NCBI GenBank assembly: GCA_964438605.1
Contig: CAYTKT010000005.1
Location: 1-64,000, forward strand
DNA from: Alangreenwoodia sp964438605
Lineage (GTDB): Bacteria > Bacillota > Clostridia > Peptostreptococcales > Anaerovoracaceae
Reading direction: 5' to 3'
Length of the DNA stretch: 64,000 bases
Shown here: piece by piece, positions 54,121 to 63,140 of the stretch
Position numbering within the stretch: position 1 is the stretch's first letter
Layout of the letters: each line of letters begins with the position of its first letter
Program-made: the position numbers and the translations under genes
The notes under the pieces: model-generated
Databases searched by the model: none
The model's input: only the letters and a program-made list of their open reading frames with translations
Told to the model about the DNA's origin: nothing

Positions 54121-56826
54121 TTATAGCGTTGCAATTCGCGCCAAAGCAGCCCTGTTTGAAATGCCCAGCCGCGCATAAATATTTGAAAGATTTTTCTTCA
54201 CCGTAATCTCAGCGATATTCAGCGATGCTGCAATTTCGGCGTTCGTCTTGCCTTCAGCGACAAGCTGTGCGATCTCTTGCTCCCGCTTCGTCATCAGACC
54301 AGGCGGCATTTCGTCATTGCCGCCGGAAACGGCTGATAGTCCTGCTTTACAACGACGCGTCGCCGCGAAGACATCTTGCATGAAATCCATCAAATCCACC
54401 GCACTCAAACCGCATCTCATTTCTTCTATAATCGGCACGACGTCAGTCGCGTTTTCCACAAAAGGCATGACAAACCCGTCAGGTTCTGCAAGTTGCAGCG
54501 CGATCTCTGCCATCTTCACTGCCGTTTTCTTATCTCCGATCTTCCAGTGCGCTGCCGCCGTGTAAATCCTAAAATAAATTTCTGTCAAAAGATGCGGTAT
54601 TTTCTTTAAAGATTCCACCAGTCGTTCGGATTCGCCAAGAAACCGTGTGTATTCGCCACGTTCCAGCAAAGCTTTGCCATAAACGACACAGAGAAACTGA
54701 TATGCCGGCAAATAAAGTGTTTTTTCGTCAAAATCGCCGTCAGCAATCCAATCACTGATCAATTCCGGTCTGTGAAATACAGCACCGACAAACCCGCGTA
54801 CGAGCTCCGCCGCAGAAAACAAAACACTGTTCCGATCCGCTTCTGCCCGTTTCGACACTTCCTCAAGAATCTGGATTCCCTTTTCCGCTCTGCCCCAAAG
54901 CATCAGAATACGAATATACAGAAAATCAGCACAAAGCTTGATTTCCTCCTGCTGTTCCTCTCCCGCCATCCGGGAAACTCTGTGCGCCAGAATCTCCGCG
55001 CTGTTCATATTTCCCCGGCAATATTCGCTCTCGGCTTTCAGCATAAAATCCGCCCCGAAGCCGCTGCGCCCGGACAGCTTATAATAAAGCTTGCGGCTGT
55101 CATGTATTTTCTCCGTCAATTCACGGGCAGAACCCGCTTCTCTGTAATACATCTGTAACACAGACGGTGAACCCCACGTCCAGCTGGCGCGCCTGTCCTC
55201 AAGAGCCGACGGCCACGTCAGTAGTTCTGAAGCTTTCTGCCAGTATTCTTCCATCCGACTAATCTCATTATATGCGAGACTCGCAAGAAACATATAATAT
55301 TCTCCTCTCAATTCGCGCTTCCTGCTTTCGGAAAAAGAATCTCTCTCAAAATAATACCTGATGTCGCCCATAACACGCTCAAGCCGCTCTGTTTCATTTA
55401 GCAGAAAAAGCTGGCGCGCATACAACAGCACGGCAAGCGGATGATTGCGGCGAATCGATGCCGGGCACGCGTCAAACGCATCTTCCATCAGTCTGAGGTC
55501 GGCCGGCGACAGACCCGCTGCCCTGTCCCGTTCAAATGCTTTCAGCATTTCATTGTAATCATGACTGTAATAATAACATTTCGCAGCCTGACTGTAATTT
55601 CTATTAAGATAATACCAGTCGGCACCGTTCCGGAAAACCTCCCGCACGTATTCGCGCCGCTGTTCTGCCAGTCTTCCGCGCAGAAACGAAGCAAAAAGAT
55701 TATGAATATGATAAACGCCGGTTCGCCGATCATAGCGGATAAAACCGCCCATATCGACAATTTTATCGAGAATACGCGACGGATCAGCCTTTCTTCTGAC
55801 AAAACGAGCCTGTTCTTTCGTAAATTCGGGAAATATGCTGACACGCAGCAAAAAATCTTTCTGATCAGCTGTAAGCCCGCTGTACTGAGATGTTTCAAAA
55901 AGCCTGTCCATATTTTCCTCTATGGCAAAAGCGCCTTCCGCCTGCGTCCGCAAAACGGACAGATAAAGGGCGCTGACCCAGCCTTCCGTGCGACTGTAAA
56001 GGCGGTCCGCCTGAGGCTGCGTCAGCCGGACGCCGCAGAGCTCAAAATAATTGGCACATTCCTGTTCCGTCAGCTGAAAATCCTTTTCCGTTATCGTAAA
56101 CAGGCGGCGTTTGAGCTGAAGTTCCTCTCTGCCGCTGTCAAAATGACTTCTGCCTGCCAGAATGAATCGCAGCATCACGCCGCCGGTACTTCCAGCTGTT
56201 TTAATACTGCCGGAAACATTCGATTTTCTAACATTTTCTTTTCCAGTATTTATATCTACTTCTATTGTATTTTCACCGTTTCCAACGTCCAACAAACTTA
56301 TTTCGTTCTTTGCATCGCCAGCTGCAGCATGAGCAACGGTATCAGTGCTGGAAGCATGATCAGTATTTTTCGGATTTTTTATATTCCCATGATTTTCAAT
56401 ATTCCTGGCAACTGCCTCAAAAAAACGGTTCAGCTTCTGCGACGCAGCCTTATGATAATCGTCGATTACAAAAATTACCGGATACTCAACCATCTCCGCC
56501 GTTTCGGCAATCCATCCTGCCGCCTGCTCCGCCAGAAAATCCGTTTCAGGAAATCCCGCCTCGCGCAGCAGAAGACTTTTCTGCTGCGCGAGGCGGGAAA
56601 ACAATGCACAAAACTGATTCCAAAAGTAATCCTGAGACGGATCGACGGCTGTCATCCATATGTAGGCAGCCTGCTTTTCTGCGAGATATTTCCTGAGCGC
56701 CACCGTCTTGCCGTATCCCATCGGCGCCTCCATGACGGTCAGCGGATATCGTTCCGTCTTTTTCATGAGCTTTCTGAGACGCGGCGGAAGATAAACCGCT
56801 TCCGTATCAACTTTTAATCTGCCCAT
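54121..56826 (-). CDS. MalT-like (LAL) transcriptional regulator with LuxR HTH
   Basis: 901-residue STAND-type activator, second of its kind in the window. Walker A is EAPMGYGKTVAL (about residue 35). Walker B is VIFVIDDYHK. The sensor-2-like region has ILAGRSHF and an arginine-rich winged helix. Helical repeats follow. The C-terminal LuxR HTH is LMTKREQEIAQLVAEGKTNAEIAASLNI ... ITVKKNL. Between Walker B and ILAGRSHF lies an Asn/Thr/Ser-rich insertion of about 60 residues (about 56195-56400), AT-rich compared with the rest of the gene. A perfect 20-bp hairpin lies in the coding sequence at 56554-56598. AGGAGG precedes the ATG. Confidence 0.9.
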   Translation of the reverse strand: MGRLKVDTEAVYLPPRLRKLMKKTERYPLTVMEAPMGYGKTVALRKYLAEKQAAYIWMTAVDPSQDYFWNQFCALFSRLAQQKSLLLREAGFPETDFLAEQAAGWIAETAEMVEYPVIFVIDDYHKAASQKLNRFFEAVARNIENHGNIKNPKNTDHASSTDTVAHAAAGDAKNEISLLDVGNGENTIEVDINTGKENVRKSNVSGSIKTAGSTGGVMLRFILAGRSHFDSGREELQLKRRLFTITEKDFQLTEQECANYFELCGVRLTQPQADRLYSRTEGWVSALYLSVLRTQAEGAFAIEENMDRLFETSQYSGLTADQKDFLLRVSIFPEFTKEQARFVRRKADPSRILDKIVDMGGFIRYDRRTGVYHIHNLFASFLRGRLAEQRREYVREVFRNGADWYYLNRNYSQAAKCYYYSHDYNEMLKAFERDRAAGLSPADLRLMEDAFDACPASIRRNHPLAVLLYARQLFLLNETERLERVMGDIRYYFERDSFSESRKRELRGEYYMFLASLAYNEISRMEEYWQKASELLTWPSALEDRRASWTWGSPSVLQMYYREAGSARELTEKIHDSRKLYYKLSGRSGFGADFMLKAESEYCRGNMNSAEILAHRVSRMAGEEQQEEIKLCADFLYIRILMLWGRAEKGIQILEEVSKRAEADRNSVLFSAAELVRGFVGAVFHRPELISDWIADGDFDEKTLYLPAYQFLCVVYGKALLERGEYTRFLGESERLVESLKKIPHLLTEIYFRIYTAAAHWKIGDKKTAVKMAEIALQLAEPDGFVMPFVENATDVVPIIEEMRCGLSAVDLMDFMQDVFAATRRCKAGLSAVSGGNDEMPPGLMTKREQEIAQLVAEGKTNAEIAASLNIAEITVKKNLSNIYARLGISNRAALARIATL
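56554..56598. repeat. Perfect 20-bp inverted repeat inside the LuxR-type gene
   Basis: TCCCGCCTCGCGCAGCAGAA pairs perfectly with the sequence five bases further on. The stem is GC-rich and very stable in RNA. It encodes the consecutive stretches SRLAQQK and LLLREAG about 75 residues into the protein. Confidence 0.92.
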
Positions 56827-57193
56827 CCTTTTCCTCCTGTAAGCTGCCTGCGCTGCATTATCTTATTTTCTATTTCCCTGAAAGTGGCCTTTCGCCGCTG
56901 CCTCATACTTTGTCTATTTTTTTGGCAGGCGGCTCGCGCCGTTGCCCGCGCATTTTCTCTATTTATCCGCATTATCCTCAGTTCTTCTGCATCGCGTTTT
57001 CACATTTTTTTATTTCTCTGCAGGCGGCTTTTCGCCGCCGCTTCGTGCTTTTCCTATTTTTCCGCAGGCGGCTCGCACCGTTGCCCGCGCATTTTCTCTA
57101 TTTATCCGCATTATCCTCAGTTCCTCTGCATCGCGTTTTCACATTTTCTCATTTCCCCGCGGGCCGCCTCTCACCATCGTCACGCACTTTTCA
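56827..57193. repeat. 139-bp direct repeat between the LuxR-type gene and deoB
   Basis: A unit starting CAGGCGGCTCGC at 56926 recurs at 57065, exactly 139 bases later, and the match continues through GTTGCCCGCGCATTTTCTCTATTTATCC and CATCGCGTTTTCACATTT. Related sequence at 56886-56925 makes about 2.2 copies. Within each unit there are shorter CCGCAGGCGGC echoes. No gene is supported here. Confidence 0.75.
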
Positions 57194-58375
57194 TCATTTT
57201 AAAATTTTTCCAAGAAACGAAATCCCGTTTTCCGGCATTCCGACGCCGAGATAATCGCAGACAGACGCTCCCACATCAGCAAAAGAGTTCAAAACACCGA
57301 GATCAACCTGCCTGGCCACCTTTTCGCCGTACACGAGCAGCGGCACATATTCACGCGTGTGATTCCACCCGGAATGAACAGGATCGTTCCCGTGGTCGGC
57401 GCAGATGATCAGCAAGTCGTCATATCTCATCCTGTCGAGGACAGCCGGCAGCATGGCATCAAATTCCTCAAGCGCCGTAGCATATCCCGCCGGATCCCTC
57501 CTGTGGCCATACATCGAATCAAAATCGATCAGATTCGTAAATATCAGTCCGTCTTCACACGACGCCATATATTCCGCAGTCCGGTACATTCCATCGGCAT
57601 TCCCGTTCGTAAAAACAGACGAGGTAATTCCCTTCCCGTTAAAAATGTCCTTGATCTTTCCAACGGCACAGACTTCCTGTCCCGCTGCGCTGATCCGGTC
57701 CAGAATCGTATCGGCGTAAGGATCGAACGTATAATCATGACGGCCGCTGATCCTCGTATAAACGCCGTTTCGCTCGACAAAAGGCCGTGCGATAACGCGC
57801 CCCACAAGCCATTCGCCCACCAGCAGCTTCCGAGCAATTTCGCAGTATTCATAAAGCTGTTCCATCGGAATGACTTCCACATTTGCTGCAATCTGAAAAA
57901 CGCTGTCCGCCGATGTGTAAACAATCGGAAATCCGGTAGAACGGTGTTCATCGCCTAAAGCCTTAATAATTTCCGTGCCCGACGCCGAATAATTTCCGAG
58001 AACCTGACGGCCGATAGCAGCTTCAAACGCCGTGATGAACTCCTTCGGAAACCCCGTGTCAGTAAACGTTCTGAATGGTTCATCCATCAGAAGTCCACAA
58101 ATCTCCCAGTGTCCCGTAATCGTGTCCTTGCCCTCGGAGCGCTCCGCCATTTTTCCAAATGCGCCGCGCACCCTGCCGCCGTAAGACGGCAGACCGCTTC
58201 CGGGAATGGAAGACAATCCAAGAGACGACAGATTTGGAAGTCTGATCCCTGGATTCCTCTCAACAACATGGCCAATCGTGTTTGCCCCTGCATCGCCATA
58301 AAGCTGCGCGTCAGGCAGTGCACCGATGCCAACGCTGTCCATTACGATCAGTATCACTCTGTTTTTTTCATTCAT
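57194..58375 (-). CDS. deoB: Phosphopentomutase
   Basis: Interconverts ribose or deoxyribose 1- and 5-phosphates in nucleoside salvage. The 393-residue alkaline-phosphatase-fold enzyme has ILIVMDSVGIGALPDA (metal Asp) and EGKDTITGHWEICG with the phosphorylated threonine. FTNLIDFDSMYGHRRDPAGYA and CADHGNDPVHSGWNHTREYVPLLVY hold the second metal-site residues. It stands alone; no deoC or purine phosphorylase gene is adjacent. Confidence 0.95.
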   Translation of the reverse strand: MNEKNRVILIVMDSVGIGALPDAQLYGDAGANTIGHVVERNPGIRLPNLSSLGLSSIPGSGLPSYGGRVRGAFGKMAERSEGKDTITGHWEICGLLMDEPFRTFTDTGFPKEFITAFEAAIGRQVLGNYSASGTEIIKALGDEHRSTGFPIVYTSADSVFQIAANVEVIPMEQLYEYCEIARKLLVGEWLVGRVIARPFVERNGVYTRISGRHDYTFDPYADTILDRISAAGQEVCAVGKIKDIFNGKGITSSVFTNGNADGMYRTAEYMASCEDGLIFTNLIDFDSMYGHRRDPAGYATALEEFDAMLPAVLDRMRYDDLLIICADHGNDPVHSGWNHTREYVPLLVYGEKVARQVDLGVLNSFADVGASVCDYLGVGMPENGISFLGKILK

Positions 58376-58412
58376 AATGTTTCCTGACCTTTAATATATT
58401 GTAACATTTATT

Positions 58413-59177
58413 TTATTCCGCCTCCCCGCAGTACCCCGTCTCACACTCCGCGCCGAGGGCATCATCTCTGGCGCCGGTTTCCGCATCTGCCAGGCACACC
58501 GGCATAAAGTCGAGATAATCACAAGACACAAGTCGATACCTGATCCCTCCGAAAATTCCCTGTAACGCAGAATTATGAGCACAGTTTCCATGCAGATGAC
58601 CATAAATCACGATTTCCACGCCATACTCCTCCAGAATTTCCGAAAAAGCCGTCTTTTGATTTCTTTTTTCAGCAGGCGGATAATGCATAGCTGCGATAAT
58701 TCTCTGAAATCCTGCCTGCTTTGCAGATTCCAGCGACATCCGCAGACGCCCCGTTTCTCTGAGATAAATCTTTTGATCGTGGTCCGTCCATTCTGCAGAT
58801 GATTCAGGCAGGCTCCAACCTCTCGTCCCGCAAACGGCAAATTCTCCTGCCTGATAGTAATTATTCTGAAGAAAAATCATGTCATCGTACATTGCATTCA
58901 GTTTGGCAGGCGTCGTCCACCAGAGATCATGATTCCCTTTGAAAAAGAGCTTCGTGCCCGGCAGTTCGTGAATCCAGCGAAAATCCTGTTGTATCTCTTT
59001 CTGCTTCAATCCCCAGGAAATATCGCCCGGTAGAATGACAATATCCTGCGGTTTAATCGTTTTTATCCAGTTTTCTCTAATCTTAATATGATGATTTTTC
59101 CACTCCGGTCCAAATACATCCATCGGTTTATCAGAAGAAAAGGACAGATGAAGGTCCGAAATCCCGTAAATTTTCAT
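58413..59177 (-). CDS. Calcineurin-like metallophosphoesterase
   Basis: Di-metal phosphoesterase of unknown substrate. Metal-binding motifs are in order: GISDLHLS, LPGDISWG, FKGNHDLWW, AAMHYPPAE and YGHLHG. The 254-residue length and the DVFGPEWKNH segment match a group of Firmicute phosphoesterases without assigned function. The gene lies 37 bases upstream of deoB on the same strand, so co-transcription is likely. Confidence 0.88.
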   Translation of the reverse strand: MKIYGISDLHLSFSSDKPMDVFGPEWKNHHIKIRENWIKTIKPQDIVILPGDISWGLKQKEIQQDFRWIHELPGTKLFFKGNHDLWWTTPAKLNAMYDDMIFLQNNYYQAGEFAVCGTRGWSLPESSAEWTDHDQKIYLRETGRLRMSLESAKQAGFQRIIAAMHYPPAEKRNQKTAFSEILEEYGVEIVIYGHLHGNCAHNSALQGIFGGIRYRLVSCDYLDFMPVCLADAETGARDDALGAECETGYCGEAE

Positions 59178-59598
59178 ATTATTTTGTCCATATCCTCTCC
59201 GTCCTCTGCCAGTCCGTCAGTTTCACCGCCGCTGCCGCGTTTCTCACCGTCAGCACTCAGATTTTTGCCGAATACGCCTGCACCAGTTGCACAAAAACAT
59301 CTCGCCTTGCAAACACAGCCGCACCGACTGCGCAAATATGTCTCATCCCGCAAACACACATGCGCCGACTGTTCCGTCACATCTCATCTCGCAAACGCAC
59401 TCGCACCGACTGTTCCGTCACATCTCATTTCGCAAACGTACCCGCACCGACTGTTCTGTCACATCTCATCTCGCAAACGCACCCGCACCAGTTTTGCAGT
59501 CACATTTCATCTCACAAAAACAGCCATGCCCCACGCAAACTTCATACCCGAAGCTCACGCGAGGCACACTTTATCTCATCGCTTACCTTCTTCCGCTG
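59178..59598. repeat. Six-copy 41-bp tandem repeat between marR and the phosphoesterase gene
   Basis: Units begin at 59280, 59321, 59362, 59403, 59444 and 59485, all exactly 41 bases apart, and share the pattern GCACCGACTGTTCCGTCACATCTCATCTCGCAAAC. The outer copies are more diverged than the central ones. 41 is not a multiple of three, so the array is not built as a coding repeat. The remainder of this gap holds no gene. Confidence 0.93.
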
Positions 59599-60033
59599 CT
59601 ACTTTCCTTTTTCCGCAAGATTCTGGTTCATCTGTTTGATCAAATCGACAAACAACTCGATCCGTTCCTCCGGTATGCCTTCTACAATCTCATTGTGAAC
59701 CACACCGAGACGCCGCGCAATCTCTCTCACCTTCGCCTTACCCATATCTGTAATATAAACGAGAAATGCCCGTCTGTCCTTCTCCGTAGTCTGTCGGACA
59801 ACATAACCTCTATTCTCAAGAATATCAAGAATCCTCGCCAGTGTCGCCTGATCCTTATCTACTTTGTGAGACAGACTCTTCTGATTGATTCCATCCTGAT
59901 CCACCAGATTATAAAGCACTACATACTGTTCCAGAGTAATATCATCCCTATCAAGTGCCGCAGACATTTGCCGGCGCATTCTTTTTTGCATGATATACAC
60001 CAGGTACGTTAGTTCTTCATTAATGTCAAACAT
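59599..60033 (-). CDS. MarR-family transcriptional regulator
   Basis: Winged-helix dimeric regulator of 144 residues, usually a ligand-released repressor. The DNA-binding part is LEQYVVLYNLVDQDGINQKSLSHKV, then DKDQATLARILDILENRGYVVRQT, with the wing TEKDRRAFLVYIT. Dimerisation helices lie at both ends. The ATG at MFDINEE is preferred since AGAGGATG supplies the ribosome binding site. It is 49 bases after the acyl-CoA ligase gene and probably regulates that operon, perhaps sensing a CoA thioester or aromatic acid. Confidence 0.92.
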   Translation of the reverse strand: MFDINEELTYLVYIMQKRMRRQMSAALDRDDITLEQYVVLYNLVDQDGINQKSLSHKVDKDQATLARILDILENRGYVVRQTTEKDRRAFLVYITDMGKAKVREIARRLGVVHNEIVEGIPEERIELFVDLIKQMNQNLAEKGK

Positions 60034-60082
60034 AGAACACATCCTCTTTTTAAAACTTTATCAACAACAAATTATAATCCTT

Positions 60083-61981
60083 TTACTTTTTCTTTGGAGC
60101 TTCAACTTTCTTCATCTTATCTTTTGTCGCTTCCGCAATCTTTCTGAGTTCCGGCTTGGAAACCTTACCGTTATTCAGAAGTGGAAATTCATCGACGAAC
60201 CAGTAGTAGGACGGAATCGACAGCGTAGGAGTTTTGCCGACACAGAATGCTCTCAGTTCTTCCGGCTTCAGAGTGGAACCTTCCTTAAGTCTGCAGAACG
60301 TGCCGACAATTTCACCGTACTTGTAATCCTTTACGCCAATTACATAAGCCTCCTCAACGTCAGGGTGCGATGTGAGAACTTTTTCAACTTCTCCCGGACT
60401 GATATTTTCACCGCTGCGAATGATAATATCCTTAAGTCTGTCACCGATCTTCAGATAGCCATTGTCCAGCAGACTTCCCATATCGCCCGTTCTGAGCCAG
60501 CCGCCGTCAATAAACGTAGCCTTCGTCTTTTCAGGCTCACCCAGATAACCCATCATCAAACTGTATCCTCTGACACAGATTTCACCAGGGCCCTTCGGGC
60601 CGACATCCTCCAGTGTTTCCGGATCGATAAACTTGATTTCAACGCCAGGCATAATTTCACCGACGCTGCTGCCCTTCAACTCAATCGGATCAGATGGTTT
60701 CGTACCCGACACACAAGGCGACGTTTCCGTCAGACCATAGCAGATAATGATATTCTTCATATGCATGATCTCCTCGATCTCGCGAACCATCTTCTCCGGA
60801 CAAGGCGCGCCTGCCGTGATCCCCTTACTCATGCAGGAAACTTCATACTGGCCAGGATTCTTCTTAAGTTCATCGATAAAGCCGATAAACATAGTCGGTA
60901 CGCCGCAGACGACCGTGCAGCGTTCTCTCTCGATCATCTTCAAAGATTCCGCCGGCTTGAATCTGCTCGTCAGCACGATCGGCATACCTTTGTGAATCGA
61001 AGGCAGACAGGACGCAACCGAACCGAACGTATGGAAAAGCTGAATCTGCATACACATCTTGTCCTCATGCGTCAAACCCATCTGATTCGCCATCGTATAC
61101 GAATTCTCAACGATATTCAGGTGAGACAGCATTACGCCCTTCGGGAAACCCGTACTTCCGGATGTGTAAATGATATACGCCAGATCCTTTACCGTAAACG
61201 CCGCTTTTGCCGCTTCAAGCTGCGTGTCATCCATTTTACGGCCTTCTTCCATCGCCTTGTTAAAATCATATACGCCCGGATAATCAAACTGATCCGTCGC
61301 ATCGACGAGAATAACTCTCTTGAGCAGCGGCGCCTTTTCAATCGACAGTTCGCCGTACTTCTGCGTCTTGATCTCAGGATACATATCATCAGCCAGCATT
61401 TCAATATTTTCGTGAACTTTTGCGCCCCGGTACAGGATAAACGTGGAAACCTGAGATCTTCTTACCAGTTCTTCCATACGATCCTGTTTTTCATACGGTG
61501 TAAAAGCGATCATGACAGCGCCGATCTTGCTGATTGCGTATGAGGCCGTCAGCGATTCGATGCCATTTGCCATCCACAAACCTATATGATCCCCCTTCTT
61601 AATCCCGATGCTCAGGAGATATTTCGCAAACGCCGTTGAATTATCATTAAACGTCTTGTAATCAATTCTTCTCGTCCCGTCGAAGGAAATCAGCGCTTCC
61701 TGATCCGGATAGAGCTTCGCAGTTTCTTCCAGAACATCACCCACCTTCAGATCGAGCAGCCGTTCAATCTCAGCGTCGTATTCTTTGCCGCCGACATTGA
61801 TCTTCGCAGTATTAACACCGGAAATGAGTTCCTGCTTCTTCGCAAGCTCAGACAGAGCAGCCGTCAATTCTGCGTCAGCTCCTTTCGGGCTGCTGATTAC
61901 ACTGCCGTCGAGTGCTTTAAACGTCCAAATGCCTTCTTTCAGCGTAATTATGACTTTTCTGCTTTCATCAACAAAACCCAT
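60083..61981 (-). CDS. AMP-forming acyl-CoA synthetase/ligase
   Basis: Activates a carboxylic acid to its CoA thioester through an acyl-adenylate. The ANL-family core has the P-loop YTSGSTGFPKGVMLSH, ICYGLTETSPCVSG, WLRTGDMG, the hinge DRLKDIIIRSGENISPGE and the C-terminal catalytic lysine in NNGKVSKPEL. The 632-residue protein carries an extra N-terminal segment (about residues 1-75, starting DESRKVIITLKEGIWTFKAL) that is not part of the ligase fold. Substrate is unknown; the EtfB-like neighbour suggests an acid that is activated and then reduced or oxidised as acyl-CoA. Confidence 0.92.
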   Translation of the reverse strand: MGFVDESRKVIITLKEGIWTFKALDGSVISSPKGADAELTAALSELAKKQELISGVNTAKINVGGKEYDAEIERLLDLKVGDVLEETAKLYPDQEALISFDGTRRIDYKTFNDNSTAFAKYLLSIGIKKGDHIGLWMANGIESLTASYAISKIGAVMIAFTPYEKQDRMEELVRRSQVSTFILYRGAKVHENIEMLADDMYPEIKTQKYGELSIEKAPLLKRVILVDATDQFDYPGVYDFNKAMEEGRKMDDTQLEAAKAAFTVKDLAYIIYTSGSTGFPKGVMLSHLNIVENSYTMANQMGLTHEDKMCMQIQLFHTFGSVASCLPSIHKGMPIVLTSRFKPAESLKMIERERCTVVCGVPTMFIGFIDELKKNPGQYEVSCMSKGITAGAPCPEKMVREIEEIMHMKNIIICYGLTETSPCVSGTKPSDPIELKGSSVGEIMPGVEIKFIDPETLEDVGPKGPGEICVRGYSLMMGYLGEPEKTKATFIDGGWLRTGDMGSLLDNGYLKIGDRLKDIIIRSGENISPGEVEKVLTSHPDVEEAYVIGVKDYKYGEIVGTFCRLKEGSTLKPEELRAFCVGKTPTLSIPSYYWFVDEFPLLNNGKVSKPELRKIAEATKDKMKKVEAPKKK

Positions 61982-62348
61982 ATATGACCTCCTATACTTT
62001 CTAAATCGACATAAAAAATCAGAATGATTCAGCCCGTGTGCATAGATATAATATGTATGCGCAACATCCTCATTCTGATTATATGCTTCGGCATAAATTT
62101 TGTCAATTATATGTTTGTAGATATTATGTTTGTTGTCACAATTTTATCAAAAAATCTGCTGACTTCTCCAACGGCCCTGAAACTTTTCCCTAAAAAATCG
62201 TCCAAAAAACCGTTCCGAACCCGTTTCCGACCCCATAGATTTACTGTCCGCTCTCCACTCGTAATCCTGCGGCCTGCAAACTCCAGCTTCAAACAAGCAA
62301 GTTTCAGACAAGCAACGCCCGTCTCACAATTTTCTTCAAAATTCCAGT
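61982..62348. other. Gap between the EtfB-like gene and the acyl-CoA ligase
   Basis: 367 bases. The half near the ligase contains the nested dyad at 62017-62080. The other half is the 3' flank of the EtfB-like gene with no visible feature. Confidence 0.5.
62017..62080. promoter_or_regulatory. Nested inverted repeats, candidate MarR operator and/or terminator
   Basis: The outer arms AATCAGAATGA (62017-62027) and TCATTCTGATT (62070-62080) enclose inner arms TGTGCATA (62037-62044) and TATGCGCA (62056-62063); both dyads share nearly the same centre. On the minus strand the outer 3' arm runs into six T, so the RNA could form a terminator. The inner dyad is AT-centred, as in MarR operators. It lies 36 bases before the ligase ATG. 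Confidence 0.55.
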
Positions 62349-63140
62349 CTACTTAATCCGCTGAATTTCCCGTATAATATCGTCAAAATCACCATCCTGA
62401 TACTGATCGAAAAACATCTGAATTTGAAGTCTCGTCTTCTTTGACGGGCGAATCCGGTCTATCCGGACCTCCGCCGCGTCAAGGCCCACATCAGCTACAT
62501 CGAGATCAAGATCGTCAAGCGTCCAGCACTCAATCGGCATTGTCATCGCCGCACGAATCCCCGCAATCGACATGACGCGCAGACTATACTTTTTTTTCAT
62601 ATTGCTCAGCACAGCCGGACACTGAGAATCCACCGTGACCATCGTCTGACCGAGATCGCGCATGACGTTCAGTCTGTCACCCTCCTTTGAAAATTCACAG
62701 ACATTTGTCAGATACGGCAGTCCAAGCTGCTCGGCCATCATCGGCCCGACGAAACCCGTCCGCCCGTCCATACTTGCATGACCCGTCAGCACCGCATCAA
62801 AATTGCCGATCTTTCGGATTGCCGCTGCCAGAGCCTTAGACGTTCCGAGAGTATCAGACCCCCGCATCCGCTCGTCATTGACGAGAATCGCCCGATCAAC
62901 ACCGAGAGCCAGCGCCTCTCGCAGAATCTCCTCTGTCTTTTCATTTCCAAAGCTGAGCGCCGTAACATGAATATCGTCGCCCATGGCGTCTTTCATCGAC
63001 ATTGCAAGCTCCAGCGCGTTGCAGTCGTCAAACGTCAGCATTGCTTCCTCAGGGGTGCGAATCACGACATTCGTGCCTTCCTGCATACTGACAAGATTTG
63101 AGCGCGGCGCCTGCTTGAGCGTAACAACCAGCCTTAACAT
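62349..63140 (-). CDS. Electron transfer flavoprotein beta-subunit-like protein
   Basis: EtfB-family protein that carries electrons to or from an acyl-CoA dehydrogenase or reductase. The 263-residue protein has the opening VTLKQAPRSN, EEAMLTFDDCNALELAMSMKD and HVTALSFGNEKTEEILREALALGVDRAILV. The FAD/AMP-binding region has AVLTGHASMDGRTGFVGPMMAEQLGLPYLTNV. It overlaps the gene before it by 7 bases. An EtfA partner is not in the window and may lie upstream, to the right. Confidence 0.88.
   Translation of the reverse strand: MLRLVVTLKQAPRSNLVSMQEGTNVVIRTPEEAMLTFDDCNALELAMSMKDAMGDDIHVTALSFGNEKTEEILREALALGVDRAILVNDERMRGSDTLGTSKALAAAIRKIGNFDAVLTGHASMDGRTGFVGPMMAEQLGLPYLTNVCEFSKEGDRLNVMRDLGQTMVTVDSQCPAVLSNMKKKYSLRVMSIAGIRAAMTMPIECWTLDDLDLDVADVGLDAAEVRIDRIRPSKKTRLQIQMFFDQYQDGDFDDIIREIQRIK

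Noticed and set aside
59174..59380. Minus-strand frame through the 41-bp repeats
   Set aside because: The 41-base period shifts frame at each unit, and the composition is not protein-like.
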